NCBI GenBank assembly: GCA_031367405.1
Contig: JANLPT010000050.1
Location: forward strand, 1-64,000
Direction of reading: 5' to 3'
Source: JALHNI01 sp031367405
GTDB lineage: Bacteria > Acidobacteriota > Terriglobia > Bryobacterales > Bryobacteraceae
DNA length: 64,000 nt
Shown here in pieces: positions 43,696 to 52,152 of the stretch. The translations under genes were made by a program, and so were the position numbers. Every line of letters begins with the position of its first letter. The stretch's first letter is position 1. The notes under the pieces are model-generated. The model had not been told where the DNA came from, did no database searches, and saw nothing but the letters and a program-made list of their open reading frames with translations.

Positions 43696-43725
43696 ATTCT
43701 GAACTTGCACTAGGGACGTTGTCAA
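43696..43725 (-). promoter_or_regulatory. Sigma-70-type promoter of the TonB receptor
   Basis: On the minus strand a perfect TTGACA -35 box (43720-43725) is followed after 18 nt by CAGAAT (43696-43701), about 87 bp upstream of the ATG. Confidence 0.45.
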
Positions 43726-44025
43726 TGGATAGTCATTCATAATTCACAATTTTGATAAGTTATGATTTTTCATAGCGATGGCGTCCCGAATGGCATATTT
43801 CCCGGTCTTGAGAAGAGGCGATGTTTATAACACTATAAGCGGCGCACCGGACTTCGATGGTTACGCGCCACCCGTCCCCGTGCCGGCACCACCGTCAAGG
43901 TGCCGAAATACCTCCGCCACAGGCCGAGGCCACCTTGCGGTAGGCGAGAATGGTAGAAGCCTTTCCGGACGGGGCCGCATGTACTCGACGCAAACGAAGA
44001 ATCTCTCTAGCGAGGTAGCTTAGCC

Positions 44026-46326
44026 ATGCTCCGGCATTGGCGGTGTGCCGTCATCCTGCTAGGGAGCTTGGCCGCAGTGAAGCACCTTCCTCTTACACTC
44101 CCCGCACCCACCGCGCACGCGCAAAGCGCCGATTTTGTGGCCCCCGAGGAATGCGCCGCCTGCCATCGAGGCATCTGGGAAACGTGGCGGCAAACCGGCA
44201 TGGGGCGATCTTTCTCCCGCCCCACCCCCGCGAACACCGTCGAAGATTACGCCCAGCACAATACCTTTTATCATCGGGCGTCGGATAGCTATTTCACCAT
44301 GTTCCGGCGCGATAGCAAGTATTATCAGCGCCGCCATCAGCTTGGCTTCGATGGCAAGCAAGTCAATATTCTCGAAAAGCAAATCGACTACATCATGGGC
44401 TCCGGCAATCACGCCCGCGCCTACCTTCATCGCACCCCCGCCAACAAGCTGATCGAGCTGCCGCTCGCGTGGTACGCCGAAAAGGGCGGCTATTGGGCGA
44501 TGAACCCCGGCTACGACCGTCCGAATCACGATGGCTTCCGGCGCACGCTGGGTTATGAGTGCATGTTCTGCCACAACGGCTATCCGCAAATCCCCGCTGG
44601 AAATAACCATCCCTTCGCCGAACCCGTCTACCTCGGCGCGCTACCGGAAGGCATTGATTGCCAGCGTTGCCATGGCCCCGGTGCCAAGCATGTGGCATTG
44701 GCGAAAGCCGCCGGCGCGAAGGCTCAGGACATTCGCGATGCAGTGGTCAACCCGTCCCGGCTGAGCCCGCAAAGCCAGATGGAGGTCTGCCTCCAATGTC
44801 ATCTGGAGACCACCAGCTTCGCCCTGCCGAACTCACTGTTGCGCGCCGGTCGCGGCCCATTCTCCTACCGGCCCGGCGAGCCGCTCAGCAAATTCGAACT
44901 CTTCTTCGACCACGCTCCAGGCAAGGCCCGCGCCGGGAAATTCGAGATTGCCCACTCCGCCTACCGGCTGCGGAAATCGGCCTGTTTCCTCCAAAGTAAA
45001 GGCCAGCTCACCTGTACCACCTGCCACAATCCGCACGACATTCCGCGGGGCCTCGAAGCCGAGCGTCATTACACCGCCGTCTGCCTTCAGTGTCATGCGA
45101 ATACGCTGGAACGGCTGGTGGCCGCGCGCCAACATCCGCCCAGCACCACCTGCACCGCCTGCCATATGCCGAAGCGGCGCACCGGCGACGTGGTGCATGC
45201 CGTAGTGACCGATCATTACATTCAGCGGCGCAAGCCGGCGGGCGATCTGCTGGCCGAAATCCCCGAACGCCACGAAACCGGCACCCAGGCCTACCGTGGC
45301 GAGGTGCTGCCCTACTATCCGGCAGCGTTGCCACCCACGCCCGAAAACCAGCTGGATCTGGCCCTGGCGCAGGTGATCGAAAAGAGCAACCTCAGCGCGG
45401 GCATCGGCCGGCTGACGGCGGCAATCGCTCGCCATTCCCCCCAACAGCCCGAATATTATCTGGAACTGGCAGAAGCTCTGCGGGAGAACGGGCAGTTGGC
45501 CAAGGCGCTGCCCTTCTATCGGGAAACCGTCCAACGCAGCCCTAAATTTGCCGCTGGGTTACAGAAGCTCGGCACCGCTCTCCGGCGCTCGGGAAAGTAT
45601 TCCGAAGCCGTGGAAACCCTGCAAAGAGCCACTGCCGAAGCGCCCGAGATCGCCACCACTTGGCATGAATTGGGGCTCGCTTACCGGGCGCAAGGGAAAA
45701 CGGCGGAGGCCATTGCGGCTCTCGAAAAGGCCATTTCGCTTGACCGCGATCTCTACGAAGCCTTCAACAACCTGGGGGTCATTTATTTCGCCGAACACGA
45801 CTCGGCGCGCGCCGAGTCCGCCTTCCGCCAGGCCATCCGCATTCAGCCGGGTTATGCCGACGCACACGGCAACCTGGGCAACCTCCTTTCGAACGCCGCT
45901 GATCTCCCCCAAGCCCGCCAGCACTTCGAAATCGCCCTTCGCTCGCGGCCAGACGATGCGCCAACCCGATTCAACTACGCCACGCTGCTCGGGCGAATGC
46001 GCCAGTTCGACGCGGCGCAACGCGAGCTGGAAGCCTGCCTGCGGACCGACCCTGCATTTGCCGACGCCCACGAACTGCTAGCCAACCTGCTGATGGCCCG
46101 CGGACAGGCACCAACCGCGCTACCGCACTATCGCAAAGTGCTGCAGCTCCAACCTCAGTCGGGCAAGGCACACTTGGCTCTCGGCATGGCCCTGGTAGCG
46201 GTGCGCGACGCAGCCGGTGCCATCTCCCACCTACAAAAAGCCGCCGCCGCCGCAGACCCCGAAGTGCGCCAAGCCGCCATCCAAGCGCTACGTCAGTTAC
46301 GCAATCAACAGAACCCCGGCCGTTAG
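44026..46326 (+). CDS. Exported seven-haem cytochrome with TPR domain
   Basis: A 766-residue protein with a signal peptide (cleavage near AHAQS). The first ~400 residues hold seven CxxCH sites: CAACH, CMFCH, CQRCH, CLQCH, CTTCH, CLQCH and CTACH. The last is in CTACHMPKRR, a pattern seen in NrfA/octahaem-like multihaem proteins. Residues about 430-760 are a run of TPR repeats (AVETLQRATAEAPEIATTWH; AIAALEKAISLDRDLYEAFN; AESAFRQAIRIQPGYADAHG). It is probably a periplasmic electron carrier or reductase tied to a protein-protein docking domain. The exact reaction cannot be told. It stands alone between two intergenic regions. Confidence 0.83.
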   Translation: MLRHWRCAVILLGSLAAVKHLPLTLPAPTAHAQSADFVAPEECAACHRGIWETWRQTGMGRSFSRPTPANTVEDYAQHNTFYHRASDSYFTMFRRDSKYYQRRHQLGFDGKQVNILEKQIDYIMGSGNHARAYLHRTPANKLIELPLAWYAEKGGYWAMNPGYDRPNHDGFRRTLGYECMFCHNGYPQIPAGNNHPFAEPVYLGALPEGIDCQRCHGPGAKHVALAKAAGAKAQDIRDAVVNPSRLSPQSQMEVCLQCHLETTSFALPNSLLRAGRGPFSYRPGEPLSKFELFFDHAPGKARAGKFEIAHSAYRLRKSACFLQSKGQLTCTTCHNPHDIPRGLEAERHYTAVCLQCHANTLERLVAARQHPPSTTCTACHMPKRRTGDVVHAVVTDHYIQRRKPAGDLLAEIPERHETGTQAYRGEVLPYYPAALPPTPENQLDLALAQVIEKSNLSAGIGRLTAAIARHSPQQPEYYLELAEALRENGQLAKALPFYRETVQRSPKFAAGLQKLGTALRRSGKYSEAVETLQRATAEAPEIATTWHELGLAYRAQGKTAEAIAALEKAISLDRDLYEAFNNLGVIYFAEHDSARAESAFRQAIRIQPGYADAHGNLGNLLSNAADLPQARQHFEIALRSRPDDAPTRFNYATLLGRMRQFDAAQRELEACLRTDPAFADAHELLANLLMARGQAPTALPHYRKVLQLQPQSGKAHLALGMALVAVRDAAGAISHLQKAAAAADPEVRQAAIQALRQLRNQQNPGR

Positions 46327-46443
46327 GAATTCTTAGCGTCAAACGGGGCCAGGCAGACTCCCGAATTGCAGTCTAACCTCTGCGTCACGCCATAAAGATT
46401 GCAGTGGCTAACTGCGCTTCCCCGGTTTGTGCCAACAGGCTTG

Positions 46444-47529
46444 TTACTCAACGTTGAGGCGAATACGGAGAGGTTGGGGCTCCTTGGCTTTGGCATCCCG
46501 GCCACCGGCAAACCGGGAACGAACGGGCGTGGCGTCGGGCGTGACGATGAACTCTTGCGGTCCGGCTTGGAGCTCGACCGTGGCACTGCGATACCAATCG
46601 CCCTCGCGTTCCAGGTTGACCGGCACGCCGTTGGCTAGCGCCAGTTCGGGCTTGGCGGTGCCGATAGGCAGCAGGATCACGACCAGATCGCCCGCCTGGA
46701 AGCGCACGGTGGGCGCGGTGGGCACATACTGGCCATTCTCCAAACGCATCAGTCGATAGGCCGGTTTTACGTTGCCGACGACCCCGCTGGCTCCAGCGGC
46801 GGCGAGTGGCGGCGATGCGGCCAAGGGCTGTGGTTTAGGTGCCATTGCTTCCGCAAGAACCTTACTACTGTCTTCCGCTTTCTCTGCGGAGACGGCCTCC
46901 CGCTCTTTTTTCGCAGCCTTGTCGGCTAGCACGGGCACCGTCGCATCGGCGCGACCGAGTTCCTGGCGCACTTCCGCAGGAGTGGCCGGACCGGCTGGCG
47001 CGGCTGAGGTGCCGCCGGAAGCCTTGGCAGTCCCCGCCGCAATCCGCCGAGCGGCCACCGCTGGCTTGGCCTCGTTTCTCTGGGCCGCTTGCGACGGCAT
47101 CACCGGAATCACCGGAATAGGCGGCGCGTTCACCGCGACCTGCTGCAAACTCGGCACCGGCTCGTGTTTCCACCAAAACCAACCGGTGGCGATCAGTGCC
47201 AACATGACGGCCGAAAAGGGCAGCCAGAGACGTGCTCCCGGCTGGGGCGGCGGGGGAAGGGGCTTCATCGATACCGGCACCGGTGCCGAACGGGCCTTCG
47301 ACATCATCACCGCCGCAGGCGCTTCGGTCTGCCCCAACTGGTCGAGCTCAGCCAGCAGGTAGCCGCGTGATTCGGGATCATCCAGCAGGTCCTTGAGCGG
47401 TTGCTCTTCGGCGAGGGCGTCGAAAAGATCCTGGTCTTCGAGGGCAGCGGCGAACAGCCGCGCCCGCTCGGCACCGGTGAGCGTACCGGTCGAGTAGCCG
47501 CCTAATAGATGGCGTATTTCCGGCGTCAT
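46444..47529 (-). CDS. Membrane-anchored anti-sigma-like protein
   Basis: A 361-residue protein coupled to an ECF sigma gene by an ATGA overlap. The N-terminal ~75 residues (GYSTGTLTGAERARLFAAAL; DLLDDPESRGYLLAELDQL) are helical and acidic, as in sigma-binding domains. One membrane helix follows (LWLPFSAVMLALIATGWFWW, about 101-120). The periplasmic part has an Ala/Pro/Lys-rich linker and a small beta-rich domain near the C-terminus (LENGQYVPTAPTVRFQAGDL). The classic zinc HxxxCxxC motif is absent. The role is inferred from position and topology. Confidence 0.7.
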   Translation of the reverse strand: MTPEIRHLLGGYSTGTLTGAERARLFAAALEDQDLFDALAEEQPLKDLLDDPESRGYLLAELDQLGQTEAPAAVMMSKARSAPVPVSMKPLPPPPQPGARLWLPFSAVMLALIATGWFWWKHEPVPSLQQVAVNAPPIPVIPVMPSQAAQRNEAKPAVAARRIAAGTAKASGGTSAAPAGPATPAEVRQELGRADATVPVLADKAAKKEREAVSAEKAEDSSKVLAEAMAPKPQPLAASPPLAAAGASGVVGNVKPAYRLMRLENGQYVPTAPTVRFQAGDLVVILLPIGTAKPELALANGVPVNLEREGDWYRSATVELQAGPQEFIVTPDATPVRSRFAGGRDAKAKEPQPLRIRLNVE

Positions 47530-48041
47530 GACGGCCTCCCCTGCTGGCCCATCAGTTCACGCAACTGTTGGCGGCAGCGATGGTCCCAGGTATAGATAGT
47601 GTTGATTGATGCGGCCCCGAAATGGCCTTGAATCTCCAGGAAATTGCGCCCTTCCAGCTTGAGGCGCATCATCTCACGGCAGCGCTCGCCGAGGCCGGCC
47701 AGGCCTTTAGCAAGTTGAGCGAGTAGCTCACGGCGTTCGGCTTGCAGGTCGGGGCCGGGCGTCGGGTCAGTCACCGGCCAATCGTCCACCGGGACGGAGT
47801 TTTGCTCGCCCCGGCGGTGCGATTTGCGCAGCATGGCCGTCATCTTAAAACGCATGATTTGCAGGCTCAAGGGTAAAAGATCCTCAAGGCGATCAAGATG
47901 CAGGTACTTTTCTTCGAGCACGATCAGCACCTCCTGCGCCAGATCTTCGGCCCGGTCGGCCGCAATACGGGATGCCGCGAAACGGAAGATCCTTTCACGG
48001 AGCTTGGCGAGTTGATCGTCGCGAGACATCGTCAGCCCCAT
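47526..48041 (-). CDS. ECF-type RNA polymerase sigma factor
   Basis: A 171-residue sigma-70 family protein. Region 2 is seen as LRERIFRFAASRIAADRAED and LAQEVLIVLEEKY, and region 4 as LGERCREMMRLKLEGRNFLE followed by GAASINTIYTWDHRCRQQLR, the helix-turn-helix that reads the -35. The linker between is short, as in ECF members. The ATG at 48041 shares one base with the rarA stop (TAATG); a second ATG four codons later is possible. It should direct a regulon controlled by the membrane protein encoded next to it. Confidence 0.88.
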   Translation of the reverse strand: MGLTMSRDDQLAKLRERIFRFAASRIAADRAEDLAQEVLIVLEEKYLHLDRLEDLLPLSLQIMRFKMTAMLRKSHRRGEQNSVPVDDWPVTDPTPGPDLQAERRELLAQLAKGLAGLGERCREMMRLKLEGRNFLEIQGHFGAASINTIYTWDHRCRQQLRELMGQQGRPS

Positions 48042-49354
48042 TATTCCTTGTCTGGTGCGGGATTTGCGGGGGCTGACCGGCGGGAGCGGATTTCGGCGAG
48101 GCGTTCGCGGATGCGGGCTTCAAGGCCCCGGTTGGTGGGCGAGTAGAATTCGTGGCCCACCAGCGAGTCCGGCAGGCAAGCCATGGTGTTCAAGGCATCG
48201 TCGCTGCCGTGCGCGTGCTGGTACCCTTCGCCATAGCCCCACTGCTTCATGGCGCGAGTGGCAGCGTTGCGGAGCTGCATCGGGACGGGTTCGTCGGGCG
48301 CACTCACCACCATTTGCCGCGCGGCGTTGAGCGCCTGATAAGCGGCGTCGGACTTGGCGGCGACCGACAAGTAGAGCGTGGCTTGGGCCAACGCCTGATC
48401 ACCTTCGGGGACGCCCAGGAAGTGGACAGTTTGTTGGCAGGCGACCGCTTGTTCAAGCGCGCGCGGGTCGGCCAGGCCGATATCTTCGATCGCCATGCGA
48501 ATCAGCCGCCGGGCAATATAGAGACGGTCTTCGCCGCCTTCCAGCATCCGCGCCAGCCAGTAAATCGCGGCGTCAGCGTCGGACGAACGCACTGACTTAT
48601 GCAGCGCCGACATCAAATTGAAGTGCTGCTCGCCGCTTTTGTCATAAAGAGTCAGTTTGCGGCCCAGTAACTCCTCAATGGCACCGGGCAGTATCTCTCC
48701 ATCCACCGCCGTGGCGGCGGCTAACTCGAGTAAGTTGTAAGCCACGCGAGCGTCGCCGTTTGAGTAAATGGCGATTTGTTCAAGTAAGCCGGTGGCGGCT
48801 TTTGTCCCCAGCAGTGCGACGCCGCGTTCCAGCAGGCTCTTGATCTGAGTCGTCGTCAGGGCTTGAAGGGCGAAGACCTTCGAACGCGAGAGGAGAGCGG
48901 AGTTTACTTCGAACGAAGGGTTCTCCGTCGTCGCGCCAATCAGGATGATGTCGCCGCGTTCGACATAAGGGAGAAAGGCGTCCTGCTGCGCTTTGTTGAA
49001 GCGATGGATCTCGTCCACGAACAACACCGTCCGGCGTCCATATTGGCGGCCTTTTTCGGCGGCGACCATCACTTCCTTAATCTCCTTGATGCCGCTCATG
49101 ACGGCGCTCAAAGGGACAAAATCGGCTTTGGTTCGCAGGGCAATCAGGTGGGCCAGCGTGGTTTTCCCCACGCCGGGCGGGCCCCAGAGGATCAGCGAAC
49201 TCAACTGGTCGCGCTCGATCTGGCGGCGGAGCGGTTTGCCCTCTCCTAAGATATGCTGCTGGCCGACATACTCGTCGAGCGTCCGCGGACGCAAGCGTTC
49301 GGCCAGGGGCCGGTTAACGTCAGATTCTAAAACCGCAGTATGAAAGAGACTCAT
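48041..49354 (-). CDS. rarA: Replication-associated recombination protein A (AAA ATPase)
   Basis: A 437-residue protein with the RarA/MgsA/WRNIP1 layout: RPRTLDEYVGQQHILGEGKP, Walker A GPPGVGKTTLAH, Walker B VLFVDEIHRF, sensor region IGATTENPSFEVN, and the C-terminal tetramerisation domain with DPRALEQAVACQQTVHFLG. It acts at stalled replication forks. It overlaps the SpoU methyltransferase stop by four bases upstream and the sigma gene by one base downstream, so a stress-linked operon is formed. Confidence 0.95.
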   Translation of the reverse strand: MSLFHTAVLESDVNRPLAERLRPRTLDEYVGQQHILGEGKPLRRQIERDQLSSLILWGPPGVGKTTLAHLIALRTKADFVPLSAVMSGIKEIKEVMVAAEKGRQYGRRTVLFVDEIHRFNKAQQDAFLPYVERGDIILIGATTENPSFEVNSALLSRSKVFALQALTTTQIKSLLERGVALLGTKAATGLLEQIAIYSNGDARVAYNLLELAAATAVDGEILPGAIEELLGRKLTLYDKSGEQHFNLMSALHKSVRSSDADAAIYWLARMLEGGEDRLYIARRLIRMAIEDIGLADPRALEQAVACQQTVHFLGVPEGDQALAQATLYLSVAAKSDAAYQALNAARQMVVSAPDEPVPMQLRNAATRAMKQWGYGEGYQHAHGSDDALNTMACLPDSLVGHEFYSPTNRGLEARIRERLAEIRSRRSAPANPAPDKE

Positions 49355-50187
49355 GAGCCGGCGCTCCGCTGGCGGCGCGCTTCGAAGAGTAAGATACTCG
49401 CCGCGATCGCGGCATTCAGGCTTTCGACGCCCGTGGTAGGGATGAATAAGTCGAGCGAATGTGCGCGCAGGCTCGGACTTACTCCGCGGCCTTCGCTGCC
49501 GATGATCAGCGCCGTGCGTGCAGTGAAGCCGGCCTGATAAATTGACTTACCGCCAGCCGCCACAGCGGAGACCGTAGAGTAACATTCCACCTTGCGTTGT
49601 GCCAGCGCCGCGCGAGCCATTTCTTCTTCAACGCCTTGGATGCAAGGCAACCGGAATAGTGACCCGGCAGAGGCGCGCAGGCACTTCGGATTGTGTAAGT
49701 TGACGGTGCCTTTTATGGCCAGCACGCCGGTGGCACCAAAGGCTTCCGCCGAGCGGAGGATCGTACCGGCATTGCCGGGGTCCTGCAAGCCATCCAGCAC
49801 CACGACCAGGGCCGTGCCGCGGAAGAGTTGATCCAATGTCCAGGCCGGTGGGCGGACCAAAGTGATGACGCCCTGGCTGTTCTCAGTGGAGGCGAGTTCG
49901 TCGAAGTCGCGATCGGCAAGGTGGAAAAGCTGGACGCTTTTGAGCCCTTTCACGCGGCCTTCCACCGTCGAGCGCACGGACTCCGACACGACGATCGCCG
50001 CGATTTCGAGCTCCGCCCGCAGGGCTTCGTCCAGCAGGTGGAAGCTCTCGGCAATACACAAGCCGTCTTCGGTAAGCGCCCCTTTTTGCACGGCTTTGCG
50101 GATCGTTTTGAGCAGCGGATGGCGCAATCCGATTGGCAAGGCTCGTTGCTGGCGAGCTCCGTCTGGCTGATGAGGGGGGGCCGGCAT
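49351..50187 (-). CDS. TrmH/SpoU family RNA 2'-O-methyltransferase
   Basis: A 278-residue SPOUT enzyme. The N-terminal part (FHLLDEALRAELEIAAIVVS) is a substrate-binding domain, and the knotted C-terminal domain has the three family motifs: DPGNAGTILRSAEAFGATG, LIIGSEGRGVS, and PTTGVESLNAAIAASILLFE. It methylates a ribose in rRNA or tRNA; the closest types are the 23S rRNA guanosine methyltransferases, but the target is not certain. First gene of the four-gene overlapping minus-strand operon, 35 bp from the divergent pgm gene. Confidence 0.88.
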   Translation of the reverse strand: MPAPPHQPDGARQQRALPIGLRHPLLKTIRKAVQKGALTEDGLCIAESFHLLDEALRAELEIAAIVVSESVRSTVEGRVKGLKSVQLFHLADRDFDELASTENSQGVITLVRPPAWTLDQLFRGTALVVVLDGLQDPGNAGTILRSAEAFGATGVLAIKGTVNLHNPKCLRASAGSLFRLPCIQGVEEEMARAALAQRKVECYSTVSAVAAGGKSIYQAGFTARTALIIGSEGRGVSPSLRAHSLDLFIPTTGVESLNAAIAASILLFEARRQRSAGS

Positions 50188-50209
50188 AGGCGAATCCCCA
50201 CGTTAGCAT

Positions 50210-50215
50210 TACGAT
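50210..50215 (+). promoter_or_regulatory. Candidate -10 element of a leaderless pgm promoter
   Basis: TACGAT lies 7 nt before the pgm ATG at 50223, without a ribosome site, in the 35-bp gap to the divergent methyltransferase gene. Confidence 0.35.
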
Positions 50216-50222
50216 AAGTCAG

Positions 50223-51818
50223 ATGGCTATCAGTACACTCGCGGGTCTTCCCGCCCCGGCTTCCCTGTTGATCGATGTCGCGCAACTGGAACGGGACTAC
50301 TATGCGCTCGATCCCGCCGTGCCGAATGTCAGCTTCGGCACCAGCGGCCATCGGGGCACGCCCGGCAAAGCCACTTTCAATGAGGCGCACATCCTGGCCA
50401 TCACGCAGGCGATCTGCGAGTACCGGTTGTCCAAAGGCATCGATGGGCCTTTATTCCTCGGCAAAGATACGCACGCGGCGTCCCGTTGGGCAGAGCGGAC
50501 GGCGATCGAGGTGCTGGTGGCCAACGGCGTCGATGTGGTAACGCAGGCCGGCGATGGCTACACCCCCACGCCCGTCATCTCCCGCGCGATTCTCGTGGAG
50601 AATGCCGGCCGCACCGGTCATTGGGCCGACGGCATCGTGATTACTCCATCGCACAATCCGCCGGCCGATGGAGGCTTCAAATACAACACGCCGAACGGCG
50701 GTCCGGCGGATACGGACGTCACGGGCTGGGTGGAGCGGCGGGCGAATCAGCTCATCGCCGGCGGCAACGCCCAAGTGAAGCGCGGTGCGGGGAACGTGCG
50801 CGCGCTCGATTTGGCGGGCCCCTATATCAACGACCTCGCGAACGTCATCGACATGGACGTGATTCGTTCGAGCGGCTTGCGCATTGGCGTCGATCCGCTG
50901 GGCGGTGCGTCGGTAGACTATTGGGCGCGCATCGCCGAACGCTATGGCCTCGCCCTGTCGGTGCTCAATCAAGCCGTCGACCCCACCTTCGGTTTCATGA
51001 CCGTTGACCACGACGGCATCATTCGCATGGATTGTTCGAGCCCCTACGCGATGGCGTCGCTGGTGGGGTGGAAGGACAAGTTCGACATCTCCTTTGGCAA
51101 TGATCCGGACGCTGACCGGCATGGCATTGTGACGCCCTCGGCGGGCTTGATGAATCCGAATCACTACCTGGCGGCGGCGATTGATTATCTGCTGGAGTCG
51201 CGGACGGAATGGCCCACCACGGCGGCGGCCGGCAAGACGCTGGTGTCGAGTTCGGTGATCGATCGCGTGGTGGCGGCCCGCGGCCGGCGCTTGTTCGAAG
51301 TGCCGGTGGGCTTCAAGTGGTTCACGCCAGGCTTGTTCGACGGTACGGTCTGTTTTGGCGGTGAAGAGAGCGCGGGCGCAAGCTTTTTGCGGCGCAACGG
51401 CACGGCGTGGTCCACCGATAAGGACGGCCTCATCATGGGTTTGTTGGCGGCGGAAATGACCGCTCGCACCGGCGAAGATCCGGCCCAGCGCTATGCCAAG
51501 CTAGCCGCGCGCTTCGGTGTCTCCTATTACACGCGAATCGATACGCCGGCCACGCCCGAACTGAAGGAACGTCTCAAAAACCTCAACGCGGCTTCCGTAG
51601 TGGCGACCGAACTAGCCGGCGGCGTCATCACCGCCAAACTGACTCACGCTGCGGGCAACGGTGCCGCCATCGGGGGCTTAAAGGTGACGACAGCAAACGG
51701 CTGGTTCGCCGCGCGGCCGTCAGGCACGGAGAATATTTATAAGTTATACGCCGAGAGCTTAGTCAGTGCAAAGCATCTGGAGCAACTGGTGGCGGACGCA
51801 AGGAAGATCGTCGGTTAG
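50223..51818 (+). CDS. pgm: Phosphoglucomutase (alpha-D-glucose phosphate-specific)
   Basis: A 531-residue enzyme collinear with E. coli Pgm. It carries FGTSGHRG near the start, the phosphoserine loop VITPSHNPPADGGFKYN, the Mg-binding NDPDADRHG, the sugar-recognition GGEESAG, and the phosphate-binding ARPSGTEN. It interconverts glucose 1-phosphate and glucose 6-phosphate in the cytoplasm. It stands as a single gene on the plus strand. Confidence 0.95.
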   Translation: MAISTLAGLPAPASLLIDVAQLERDYYALDPAVPNVSFGTSGHRGTPGKATFNEAHILAITQAICEYRLSKGIDGPLFLGKDTHAASRWAERTAIEVLVANGVDVVTQAGDGYTPTPVISRAILVENAGRTGHWADGIVITPSHNPPADGGFKYNTPNGGPADTDVTGWVERRANQLIAGGNAQVKRGAGNVRALDLAGPYINDLANVIDMDVIRSSGLRIGVDPLGGASVDYWARIAERYGLALSVLNQAVDPTFGFMTVDHDGIIRMDCSSPYAMASLVGWKDKFDISFGNDPDADRHGIVTPSAGLMNPNHYLAAAIDYLLESRTEWPTTAAAGKTLVSSSVIDRVVAARGRRLFEVPVGFKWFTPGLFDGTVCFGGEESAGASFLRRNGTAWSTDKDGLIMGLLAAEMTARTGEDPAQRYAKLAARFGVSYYTRIDTPATPELKERLKNLNAASVVATELAGGVITAKLTHAAGNGAAIGGLKVTTANGWFAARPSGTENIYKLYAESLVSAKHLEQLVADARKIVG

Positions 51819-51873
51819 CGCTCTTAGCCAGAACGCACTTGCCGGGCAACGATGAGAATTTCCAGCCAATGCC

Positions 51874-51990
51874 ATAGAATCAACGTCCCAATCTTCCAAT
51901 ATTGAAGTCGACGCCGATCTCCTTGCTGATATCCAAGCCCGTCTGCAGCCCGCTCCATTTGACAAGCCCACCGCCCAAACCCTACCCTAG
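51874..51990 (+). pseudogene. Possible remnant of a short coding sequence
   Basis: An open frame reads IESTSQSSNIEVDADLLADI, then QARLQPAPFDKPTAQTLP and a stop. The composition looks protein-like and faintly recalls small ribbon-helix segments (VDADLLADIQARL..PFD). But no ATG, GTG or TTG precedes it; an in-frame TGA lies at 51853. It is probably a fragment. The rest of 51819-52022 shows nothing. Confidence 0.2.
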
Positions 51991-52022
51991 AATCTGGGCC
52001 CTTCATGCGGTCCGCGCCCTTG

Positions 52023-52099
52023 CCGGCGTAGCTCAGTTGGTTAGAGCGGCGGTCTCATAAGCCGCAGGTCGAAGGTTCGAGTCCTTCCGCCGGCACCAC
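52023..52099 (+). tRNA. tRNA with CAT anticodon, probably tRNA-Met
   Basis: A complete cloverleaf. The acceptor GCCGGCG pairs with CGCCGGC, the D-loop has AGTTGGTTAGA, the anticodon stem-loop is GCGGT-CTCATAA-GCCGC, and the T-loop is GGTTCGAGTCC. The discriminator is A, and CCA is encoded (52097-52099). The anticodon CAT fits elongator Met; a lysidine-modified tRNA-Ile cannot be excluded. Confidence 0.95.
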
Positions 52100-52152
52100 C
52101 TTCTTCCTTACGTTCTTCCTTCCCATGGGATACTTGAAGGGTACGCCCTCGA

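Larger units (their letters stand above)
43610..44025. other. Intergenic region between TonB receptor and multihaem cytochrome
   Basis: No convincing gene lies here. An 81-codon plus-strand frame at 43778-44023 shows no recognisable protein pattern. The AT-rich part near 43735-43780 and the receptor promoter and palindrome (listed separately) occupy the left side. The right side, before the cytochrome ATG at 44026, shows no clear Shine-Dalgarno. Confidence 0.5.

Noticed and set aside
43778..44023. 81-codon plus-strand frame before the multihaem cytochrome
   Set aside because: No ribosome site, no recognisable domain, and low-complexity proline/arginine content. Treated as intergenic.
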